Below are positions 1 through 5,213 of a stretch of 5,213 nucleotides of DNA, piece by piece. The position numbers were made by a program, and so were the translations under genes. Every line of letters starts with the position of its first letter. Position 1 is the stretch's first letter. The notes under the pieces are model-generated. The model did not search any database, had not been told where the DNA came from, and was given only the letters and a program-made list of their open reading frames with translations. The stretch is from Sulfurimonas sp. (GTDB lineage Bacteria > Campylobacterota > Campylobacteria > Campylobacterales > Sulfurimonadaceae), in NCBI GenBank assembly GCA_027858865.1, contig JAQIBW010000317.1, forward strand, positions 1 to 5,213, read 5' to 3'.

Positions 1-1
1 A

Positions 2-271
2 TATTTAGATGATAATACTCTGCAAAATTACAAAAATAGATTTATAAAAGATATTTTAAGAGACAGTGTTGGTTTTGCCGGATGCAAGATGGCCCGAAGA
101 ATTTACGGCGTTGCAGGGGTAGAAGAGATTAGAGGCATAGAAGATAAAGCTATGCGAGCAGATGCAGAAGCATTAGCGCTTAAGATTGCAAGAGAATTTG
201 TGATGAAATATGAAAAAATAGACACCGTAGAACAAATATTGGAAATAATAAAGGTAAACAGTGCAAGGTAA
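2..271 (+). CDS. mtnK: Methylthioribose kinase, C-terminal part only (5' end outside window)
   Basis: The frame is open from the window edge to a TAA at 269-271, so the gene starts upstream; the ATG at 89 is internal, because conserved-looking sequence continues in frame before it (DSVGFAGCK, then MARRIYGVAG). About 89 residues are visible. MtnK phosphorylates 5-methylthioribose (and, in some bacteria, 5-deoxyribose) to the 1-phosphate in the cytoplasm. The identification rests on the pattern typical of MtnK C-termini: GFAG, then an Arg pair (RR), a G-A-hydrophobic stretch, an IED, and an acidic/Arg helix ending near the stop. The kinase catalytic residues lie outside the window and cannot be checked. 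The end overlaps the mtnA start by 11 bases, and mtnA encodes the next enzyme of the same pathway, which supports the call. A generic APH-fold sugar kinase is the alternative. Confidence 0.78.
   Translation, partial: YLDDNTLQNYKNRFIKDILRDSVGFAGCKMARRIYGVAGVEEIRGIEDKAMRADAEALALKIAREFVMKYEKIDTVEQILEIIKVNSAR
250..254 (+). promoter_or_regulatory. Ribosome binding site that fixes the GTG start of mtnA
   Basis: AAAGG lies 6 bases before the GTG at 261, inside the mtnK coding end. An in-frame TAA at 255-257 rules out any earlier start for mtnA. The next in-frame ATG (residue 46) is only three residues before the conserved RGA motif, so it is too late. GTG at 261 is therefore the only sensible start. 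Its position inside mtnK suggests translational coupling. Confidence 0.6.
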
Positions 272-1325
272 ATACAAAGCTTTATGGCTTAACGATGATA
301 ATTTTTTAGAAGTAATTGACCAAAAAAAACTACCATTTTCTTATGAAACAAAAGTTTTAAAAACTACCCAAGAAGTTGTTCTTGCTATAAAAGATATGAC
401 AGTTCGTGGTGCAGGTGTTATCGGAAGTGTTGCAGCTTTTGGCATCTACACTGCTTGTATGGAAGTAAAAAGCTACGATGAGTTAAAAGAGAAAGCAAAA
501 CTTATAAGAGAGTCTCGTCCAACTGCAGTAAATCTTATGTGGGCAGTTGATAAGATGATGAATCTATTAAAAGATTCAAATAATTTAGTATCAGATGCTA
601 AGAAATATGCAATAGAATTAAATGATGAAGAAGCATTAGAGAGTCAAAATATTGCAAAATATGGTGCTGATATAATCGAAGATATTTTAAAAAAGAAGAA
701 CAAGACTCGCATAAATATCTTGACTCACTGTAATGCCGGTTGGTTGGCAGTTATAGATGAAGGAACTGCACTAGCACCTATCTATGAAGCAAAAAAAAGA
801 GGCATAGATGTTCATGTTTGGGTTGATGAAACAAGACCTAGAAACCAAGGTGCATCTCTTACCGCATGGGAACTTACCGAGAGCGGAGTGAATCATACAA
901 TTATTGCAGATAACACAGGTGGGCATCTGATGCAAATAGGCGAAGTAGACATGGTAATAACTGGAGCAGATAGAGTAAGTGCAAACGGAGATGTTGCAAA
1001 TAAAATAGGAACATATTTAAAAGCTCTTGCAGCAAAAGATAACGATGTTCCTTTTTATGTAGCTATTCCTGCATCTACTTTTGATTTTGACATCAAAGAC
1101 GGGGTAAAAGAAATCCCTATCGAGCTTAGAAGTGAAGATGAAGTGAAATATATGAGAGGGGTAGATTCTGATGGAATAGTTAGAGAAGTTTTAATAACTC
1201 CAAAAGATTCACCTGCCATCAACTACGGTTTTGATGTCACACCTGCGAGACTGATTACAGGACTTATAACAGACAAAGGTGTTTGCAAAGCAGATTATGA
1301 AGAGATAAATAAGAGGTTTAATTAG
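261..1325 (+). CDS. mtnA: S-methyl-5-thioribose-1-phosphate isomerase (or 5-deoxyribose-1-phosphate isomerase)
   Basis: This enzyme converts the aldose 5-methylthioribose-1-phosphate to the ketose 5-methylthioribulose-1-phosphate; family members in 5-deoxyribose disposal act on the deoxy analogue. At 354 residues it is a full-length member of the eIF2B-alpha-like family. Visible motifs are VRGAGVIG (48-55), THCNAG with the expected catalytic Cys157, DETRPRNQG (189-197), DNTGGHLM (217-224), GADRV with the expected catalytic Asp237, NKIGTY (247-252) and the C-terminal FDVTPARLITG (324-334). It starts at GTG, overlaps mtnK by 11 bases, and stops one base before the next ATG. The NTGGHLM variant and the long GVC-containing tail recall MtnA proteins of alphaproteobacteria as I remember them; this is not verified. 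Which substrate (methylthio or deoxy) is physiological cannot be read from the sequence. eIF2B-type ribose-1,5-bisphosphate isomerase is unlikely given the Cys/Asp motifs and the neighbours. Confidence 0.93.
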   Translation: MQGKYKALWLNDDNFLEVIDQKKLPFSYETKVLKTTQEVVLAIKDMTVRGAGVIGSVAAFGIYTACMEVKSYDELKEKAKLIRESRPTAVNLMWAVDKMMNLLKDSNNLVSDAKKYAIELNDEEALESQNIAKYGADIIEDILKKKNKTRINILTHCNAGWLAVIDEGTALAPIYEAKKRGIDVHVWVDETRPRNQGASLTAWELTESGVNHTIIADNTGGHLMQIGEVDMVITGADRVSANGDVANKIGTYLKALAAKDNDVPFYVAIPASTFDFDIKDGVKEIPIELRSEDEVKYMRGVDSDGIVREVLITPKDSPAINYGFDVTPARLITGLITDKGVCKADYEEINKRFN

Positions 1326-1326
1326 A

Positions 1327-3327
1327 ATGAAAAGTTTATGGAATGAAAAAGAAGCAAGTGAGTTTAAAACAGATTTAGATTTAAGAGTTTATACATCAAG
1401 ACTACTGGGGCGTGATAGCTCTTTAGTTTTGCATGGTGGTGGAAATACATCTGTAAAATCAACTGCTACAAATCTTTTTGGTGAGACAGAGGATATCCTT
1501 TATGTAAAGGGTAGTGGTTGGGATTTAGCAACTATAGAAGCTGAGGGTTTTGCTCCTGTTAAGATGGAGATGCTACTAAAGATGGCTGAGTTAAAAGAGT
1601 TAAATGACACTGACATGGTAAAGTACCAAAGACTTGCAATGACAAATCCGTCCGCTCCAAACCCTTCTGTTGAAGCAATTCTTCATGCGGTTATTCCTTA
1701 TAAATTTGTTGACCATACTCACACAGATGCAGTTGTTACAATCACAAATACAGAGGGCGGAGAAGAGAAAATAAAAGAGCTTTATGGTGATAAAGTTTTA
1801 ATTATTCCTTACATTATGCCGGGTTTTGTTCTTGCAAAACTTATTTATGATATGACTAGAGATGTAGCTTGGGATGAGTTAGAGGGAATGGTTCTTATGA
1901 ATCACGGTCTTTTTACTTTTAATGACGACGCTAAAAAATCTTATGAGAAGACTATAGAGTTAGTTGATAAGGCTGAGAAGTATCTGGCATCTAAGGGTGC
2001 TGTTTTGGAAAACCTCGGAAGTGGGACTTCAGTCCCGCATATTGGCGAGGCTGAAGCCTCACTTCCAAATACGGAGCTTTTAAAGTTAGCAAAAATAAGA
2101 AAAGAAGTATCAATCTTGAAAAATCATGCAACTATCTCAATCTTGAATGATTCTGCTTTAGCATCTTACTTCTCAAAACAAAACATTGAACAGATTGCAA
2201 CACAGGGACCTTTAACTCCAGATCATGTTATCAGAACAAAAAGAACACCTGCAATTATAGGTGAAGATTTCGAAGCTGATTTGGCATCTTATGTAAAAGA
2301 GTATACACAATATTTTGAAGACAATAAAACAGATGAAACACTTCTAAACTCTGCTCCAAATTTTGCGATACTCAAAAACAACGGAACTCTCTCTTTTGGT
2401 AAAAATGTTAAAGAGGCAAATATCATTAAAGATATAAATGAGCACACTTTTGAAGCTATTTTAAAAGCTGAGAAACTTGGGGGTTATAAAGCTCTAAGTG
2501 CTGCAAAGATTTTTGAAGTTGAGTATTGGGAGTTAGAGCAAGCTAAACTAAAAAAAGGTGGAAGTGCTCCTGAGTTTAGTGGAAAAGTTGCACTTGTAAC
2601 TGGTGGAGCTAGCGGTATCGGCAAAGCAATAGCTAAAATGCTAAACTCAAGAGGTGCAGCTGTTGTTGTTCTTGATATTAATCCTGAAGTTGATACTATT
2701 TTCAATAAAGCAGATGTAATAGGTGTTAAGTGTGATTTGACTTCAAATAGTGATATTAAAAATGCGGTTAGTGTTGCAGTTAAGAACTTTGGTGGAATTG
2801 ATATCGTTGTATCTAATGCTGGTATTTTTACTCCGAGTGAAAATTTAGACTCTTTAAGTGATGAAAATTGGGATAAAAGTATAAGTATAAACCTTACCTC
2901 TCATCAAAAACTCATCAAAGAAACAGCGCCATTTTTAAAACTTGGAATTGACGCATCTATTGTGATGGTTGCATCTAAGAACTTTCCAGCACCTGGCAAA
3001 GGAGCGGCAGCTTACTCTGTTGCTAAAGCGGGGCAAACACAGCTTGCACGCATCGCAGCACTGGAGCTTGGTGAGTTTGGAGTGAGAGTAAATACTCTGC
3101 ATCCTCACGCTGTATTTGATACAGCTATTTGGACAGATGAAGTACTACAAAATCGAGCAAAAGCTTACGGTATGAGTGTAGAAGAATATAAAACAAATAA
3201 CGTACTAAAAACTGAGATAAAGTCCGAGAATGTAGCTGAATTAGTTTGCGCAATGGCAGGAAAACCATTTGCTAAAACTACTGGCTCACAAGTGGCTATT
3301 GACGGTGGAAGCGATAGGATAATATAA
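1327..3327 (+). CDS. Bifunctional class II aldolase / short-chain dehydrogenase fusion
   Basis: The N-terminal part (about 1-225) is a zinc class II aldolase: HGGGNTS (36-42) for phosphate binding, KGSG (61-64), PSVE with the probable catalytic Glu116, HTH with zinc ligands His130 and His132, and NHG with His193. Residues 250-410 form a second region of the aldolase half. From about 418 there is a complete SDR: TGGASGIG (425-432), Asp450 after the second strand (favours NAD over NADP), NAG (497-499), and catalytic Ser550, Tyr563 and Lys567 (YSVAK). The C-terminus has TTGSQVAIDGG. The architecture matches known 'bifunctional aldolase/short-chain dehydrogenase' proteins such as RhaEW, which splits rhamnulose-1-phosphate and oxidises lactaldehyde. 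Behind mtnK-mtnA it more likely splits 5-methylthioribulose- or 5-deoxyribulose-1-phosphate into DHAP plus (methylthio)acetaldehyde, with the SDR acting on the aldehyde; this is inference. AAGAGG at 1311-1316 is the probable ribosome site. Residues 231-247 come from a palindromic repeat. Confidence 0.88.
   Translation: MKSLWNEKEASEFKTDLDLRVYTSRLLGRDSSLVLHGGGNTSVKSTATNLFGETEDILYVKGSGWDLATIEAEGFAPVKMEMLLKMAELKELNDTDMVKYQRLAMTNPSAPNPSVEAILHAVIPYKFVDHTHTDAVVTITNTEGGEEKIKELYGDKVLIIPYIMPGFVLAKLIYDMTRDVAWDELEGMVLMNHGLFTFNDDAKKSYEKTIELVDKAEKYLASKGAVLENLGSGTSVPHIGEAEASLPNTELLKLAKIRKEVSILKNHATISILNDSALASYFSKQNIEQIATQGPLTPDHVIRTKRTPAIIGEDFEADLASYVKEYTQYFEDNKTDETLLNSAPNFAILKNNGTLSFGKNVKEANIIKDINEHTFEAILKAEKLGGYKALSAAKIFEVEYWELEQAKLKKGGSAPEFSGKVALVTGGASGIGKAIAKMLNSRGAAVVVLDINPEVDTIFNKADVIGVKCDLTSNSDIKNAVSVAVKNFGGIDIVVSNAGIFTPSENLDSLSDENWDKSISINLTSHQKLIKETAPFLKLGIDASIVMVASKNFPAPGKGAAAYSVAKAGQTQLARIAALELGEFGVRVNTLHPHAVFDTAIWTDEVLQNRAKAYGMSVEEYKTNNVLKTEIKSENVAELVCAMAGKPFAKTTGSQVAIDGGSDRII
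2017..2066 (+). repeat. BIME-like palindromic element, copy A, translated inside the aldolase/SDR gene
   Basis: The outer arms GGAAGT (2017-2022) and ACTTCC (2061-2066) pair perfectly. Between them are two perfect hairpins: GGGAC-TTCA-GTCCC (2023-2036) and GAGGC-TGAA-GCCTC (2047-2060), joined by a 10-base linker (2037-2046). With base 2067 it fills exactly 17 codons in frame, encoding GSGTSVPHIGEAEASLP (residues 231-247). It lies between the aldolase core and the following region, a likely linker. A second copy in reverse orientation occurs at 5073-5125. The form is two REP-like units head to head, as in BIMEs made by TnpA-REP (RAYT) transposases; no such transposase is in the window. Confidence 0.88.
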
Positions 3328-4389
3328 ATGACTTTACAAGAGAAGATTTTAGCAGGTGAGAGAGTTTCGTTTGACGAAGCACTTAGTCTTTATGATATGG
3401 ACTTTTTCGAGTTGGGTGAATTAGCAGATGCTAGAAGAAAAGCACTACATGGAAAAAAGACTTATTTTAATATAAACCGACATATAAATCCTACAAATGT
3501 CTGTGCTGATGTGTGTAAGTTTTGTGCATATTCTGCGACTAGAAAAAACCCAAATCAGTATACAATGACTCATGATGAGATATTAAATATTGTAAAAGAT
3601 GTTGATTCTCGCGGGGCTAAAGAGGTGCATATAGTATCAGCTCATAATCCAAATACTGGTTTAGAGTGGTACTTGGATATTTTTAAAAAGATAAAAGAAG
3701 CTTATCCTCATATGCATGTAAAAGCTTTAACCGCTGCTGAGGTTGATTTTTTAGCAAGAGAGTATGGTAAAACTTACGATGAGATACTGGACCTGATGGT
3801 TCTTAATGGCGTTGATTCTATGCCTGGTGGTGGTGCTGAGATTTTTGATGAAAAGGTGCGTGATTTTATCTGTAAAGGTAAAGTAACATCTGATCAGTGG
3901 TTAGAGATTCATAGAAAATGGCATGAACGTGGAAAGATGTCAAATGTAACTATGCTTTTTGGACATGTTGAAAAGAGAGAACATAGAATAGACCATATGA
4001 TGAGAATTCGTGAGCTTCAAGATATAACAGGTGGGTTTAATGCTTTTATTCCTCTTGTTTATCAGACTGAAAACAACTATCTAAAAGTTACAGAATTTAT
4101 GACGGCAAATGAGACTTTAAAGACTATGGCAATTAGCCGAATTGTTTTAGATAATGTTGCTAATATAAAAGCTTACTGGGTTACTTCAACTGTAAACTTA
4201 GCTCTTGTGGCTCAAGAGTTTGGAGCAAATGATTTAGACGGAACGATAGAAAAAGAGTCCATAAACTCAGCGGCTGGTGCAAAGAGTGCAAATGGTGTAA
4301 ATCTTGAAGATTTTGTAGCCCTCATTAAAAACAGTGGTTTTATTCCAGTTGAGAGAGATAGTGTTTATAATGAAATAAAAGAGTGGTAA
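3328..4389 (+). CDS. mqnE: Aminofutalosine synthase (radical SAM, menaquinone biosynthesis)
   Basis: MqnE joins the 5'-deoxyadenosyl group of SAM to 3-[(1-carboxyvinyl)oxy]benzoate, giving 6-amino-6-deoxyfutalosine in the futalosine route to menaquinone, in the cytoplasm. The 353-residue protein has the radical SAM cluster motif CX3CX2C at Cys59, Cys63 and Cys66, preceded by RHINPTN (51-57), which is typical of MqnE rather than its paralogue MqnC. PGGGAEIF (166-173) is another hallmark of this pair. The remaining barrel (VTMLFGHVE 207-215; FNAFIPLVYQ 237-246) is intact and the length is normal. The ATG abuts the preceding stop, with AGGA at 3316-3319 placed 8 bases upstream, so it is probably cotranscribed with the aldolase/SDR gene. 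Unlike most radical SAM enzymes, MqnE consumes the deoxyadenosyl radical rather than releasing 5'-deoxyadenosine. MqnC is the main alternative and is less likely. Confidence 0.92.
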   Translation: MTLQEKILAGERVSFDEALSLYDMDFFELGELADARRKALHGKKTYFNINRHINPTNVCADVCKFCAYSATRKNPNQYTMTHDEILNIVKDVDSRGAKEVHIVSAHNPNTGLEWYLDIFKKIKEAYPHMHVKALTAAEVDFLAREYGKTYDEILDLMVLNGVDSMPGGGAEIFDEKVRDFICKGKVTSDQWLEIHRKWHERGKMSNVTMLFGHVEKREHRIDHMMRIRELQDITGGFNAFIPLVYQTENNYLKVTEFMTANETLKTMAISRIVLDNVANIKAYWVTSTVNLALVAQEFGANDLDGTIEKESINSAAGAKSANGVNLEDFVALIKNSGFIPVERDSVYNEIKEW

Positions 4390-4394
4390 AATAG

Positions 4395-5144
4395 ATGGAA
4401 ATATCGGTTGTAATTCCCACATATAATCGATATGAAGTTCTTAAACGTGCACTTGCATCTGTTTATGCTCAAACACATAAACCAAAAGAAGTTATCATCA
4501 TAGATGACGGTTCAACTGATGAAACTTCACAAATTTTAAAACTTTTTCCAGAAGCAAAATACTATTATCAAAAGAACTCTGGTGTATCAAGTGCTAGAAA
4601 TTTGGGAATAAAAAAAGCTTCTTATGAATGGATAGCATTTTTAGACTCAGATGATGAGTGGCATCCACAGAAGCTTCAAGAGCATTTAGAGTTGCATCTA
4701 GATTCTCCAGAGTTGCAGATAAGTTATACAGATGAGAAGTGGATGCGAGATGCAAAAGAAGTAAACATGCCTAAAAAATATAGAAAATTTGGTGGAGATA
4801 TTTTTAAAGAGTGTCTATCTCACTGTATCATAGCTCCATCTGCAACTATTATTCATAAAGATTTATTTGAGAGAGTAGGGCTTTTTGATGAAAATTTGGA
4901 AGTTTGTGAAGATTATGATTTATGGCTGAGAATTGCGATAGAAAATAAAATAGAACTTATAGATAAAAAGCTTATAACAAAATATGGTGGAGATAAAGAT
5001 CAGCTAAGCATGAAGTTTTGGGGTATGGATAGGTTTAGAGTTAAAGCGTTGGAGAAATTATTAAACAATATAGGAAGTAAGGCTTTAGCCTCGCACAACT
5101 CTTGCGGGACTAAAGTCCCACTTCCAGAATTAAAAGAATCTTAA
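4395..5144 (+). CDS. Family 2 (GT-A) glycosyltransferase with repeat-derived C-terminus
   Basis: This is an inverting sugar transferase using a nucleotide-sugar donor, probably for cell-surface glycan; donor and acceptor cannot be told. At 249 residues it shows the GT2 order: VVIPTYNR (5-12), VIIIDDGSTDE (33-43), the NSGVSSARNLG stretch (61-71), the metal-binding DSDDEW (84-89), and CEDYDLWLR (171-179) carrying the likely catalytic acidic residues. There is no signal peptide or membrane segment. It begins 5 bases after the mqnE stop with no strong ribosome site of its own, so translation may be coupled. From residue 227 (GSKALASH...) to 244 the protein is encoded by a palindromic repeat, followed by only five residues before the stop. 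The native C-terminus may therefore have been replaced or shortened, though the catalytic domain looks complete. No link to the upstream salvage genes is apparent beyond cotranscription. Confidence 0.85.
   Translation: MEISVVIPTYNRYEVLKRALASVYAQTHKPKEVIIIDDGSTDETSQILKLFPEAKYYYQKNSGVSSARNLGIKKASYEWIAFLDSDDEWHPQKLQEHLELHLDSPELQISYTDEKWMRDAKEVNMPKKYRKFGGDIFKECLSHCIIAPSATIIHKDLFERVGLFDENLEVCEDYDLWLRIAIENKIELIDKKLITKYGGDKDQLSMKFWGMDRFRVKALEKLLNNIGSKALASHNSCGTKVPLPELKES
5073..5125 (-). repeat. BIME-like palindromic element, copy B, inverted relative to copy A
   Basis: GGAAGT (5073-5078) pairs with ACTTCC (5120-5125). Inside are AAGGC-TTTA-GCCTC (5079-5092, with one A/C mismatch at the stem base), a 13-base linker (5093-5105) and GGGAC-TAAA-GTCCC (5106-5119, perfect). 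The hairpin order is reversed compared with copy A at 2017-2066, and the reverse complement of copy A aligns along its length except for the linker and a few transitions. It is read in the same phase as copy A (GGA AGT first, then ending CTT CC) and encodes residues 227-244 of the glycosyltransferase, just before its stop codon. Confidence 0.87.
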
Positions 5145-5178
5145 TTCAGTGAATTATGTTAGAAATACAGTATACTCA

Positions 5179-5206
5179 TTAAAGTTGCTAAAACACATTA
5201 TATAAT
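5179..5206 (+). promoter_or_regulatory. Candidate sigma-70 promoter for a gene beyond the window
   Basis: TATAAT at 5201-5206 is a perfect -10 hexamer. A weak -35-like TTAAAG (5179-5184, three of six consensus bases) stands 16 bases upstream, in AT-rich DNA. Poorly conserved -35 boxes are usual in Campylobacterota promoters. It lies in the only noncoding stretch of the window, after the glycosyltransferase stop, so a new transcription unit on the + strand probably begins just past the end. Confidence 0.45.
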
Positions 5207-5213
5207 TCCTGAT

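Noticed and set aside
89..271. A separate 60-residue protein starting at ATG 89
   Set aside because: The same frame stays open to the window edge, and the upstream residues (including GFAG) belong to the MtnK C-terminal pattern, so this is a gene fragment and not a small protein.
423..432. GGAAGTG within mtnA
   Set aside because: It encodes the Gly-Ser of the conserved VRGAGVIGS region and has no palindrome around it.
1327..2000. Aldolase domain as MtnB, the methylthioribulose-1-phosphate dehydratase
   Set aside because: MtnB is a single-domain protein of about 200 residues; this one has the long two-part aldolase region plus a C-terminal SDR and fits the RhaEW-like bifunctional family. Both belong to the class II aldolase fold, so the resemblance is expected.
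2017..2066. The hairpins as a transcription terminator, riboswitch or CRISPR repeat
   Set aside because: There is no T tract, it lies mid-gene within an intact coding frame, and there are only two dispersed inverted copies with no spacers.
2560..2580. GGAAGTG followed by TTTAGT near the aldolase-SDR junction, like a decayed third repeat
   Set aside because: Only the first seven bases match; there is no hairpin or closing ACTTCC, and the segment encodes a plausible domain linker. Chance is enough.
2484..2705. Open frame of 73 codons on the - strand
   Set aside because: It lies wholly inside the aldolase/SDR gene, opposite the conserved SDR cofactor-binding motif, and its translation resembles no domain; it is a shadow of the real gene.
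5142..5156. Palindrome TAATTCA-G-TGAATTA at the glycosyltransferase stop, as a terminator
   Set aside because: It is all weak A/T pairs apart from one, has a one-base centre and no following T run, so it is not a convincing intrinsic terminator.

Overview
The window is a compact, AT-rich bacterial operon fragment. Five genes, all on the + strand, sit end to end with overlaps or gaps of at most 5 bases. The low G+C, the A/T-rich codon choice, the crowded layout and an aminofutalosine (futalosine-route) menaquinone gene suggest Campylobacterota, perhaps a Sulfurimonas-like organism. That placement is inferred from style and protein resemblance, not from a database match.

Layout: (1) bases 2-271 hold the C-terminal ~89 residues of a methylthioribose kinase-like protein (mtnK), cut by the window edge. 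(2) 261-1325 is mtnA, methylthioribose-1-phosphate isomerase, starting at a GTG inside the end of mtnK. (3) 1327-3327 is a 666-residue fusion of a class II aldolase and a short-chain dehydrogenase (SDR). (4) 3328-4389 is mqnE, a radical SAM aminofutalosine synthase. (5) 4395-5144 is a family 2 glycosyltransferase. The last 69 bases contain no gene but do contain a good -10 promoter hexamer.

How the genes may work together: kinase, isomerase and aldolase are the three activities of the 5-deoxyribose disposal / DHAP shunt. That route clears 5'-deoxyadenosine (from radical SAM enzymes) and methylthioadenosine as DHAP plus a small aldehyde. Here the aldolase is fused to an SDR that could oxidise or reduce that aldehyde at once. 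None of the later genes of the classical methionine salvage pathway (mtnB, mtnC, mtnD or mtnW/X) is seen. The adjacent mqnE fits loosely, because in Campylobacterota one nucleosidase cleaves aminofutalosine, methylthioadenosine and 5'-deoxyadenosine.

The most unusual structure is a ~50-base palindromic element present twice, in opposite orientations, each time inside a coding frame. One copy (2017-2066) adds 17 residues to a probable interdomain linker of the aldolase/SDR fusion. The other (5073-5125) forms the C-terminal tail of the glycosyltransferase. Each copy is two hairpins enclosed by a GGAAGT/ACTTCC outer stem, resembling a paired REP unit (BIME). The stems are largely conserved, while the two loops within each copy stay reverse complements of each other although they differ between copies. 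Such elements normally lie between genes, so two translated copies within 3.1 kb deserve attention.
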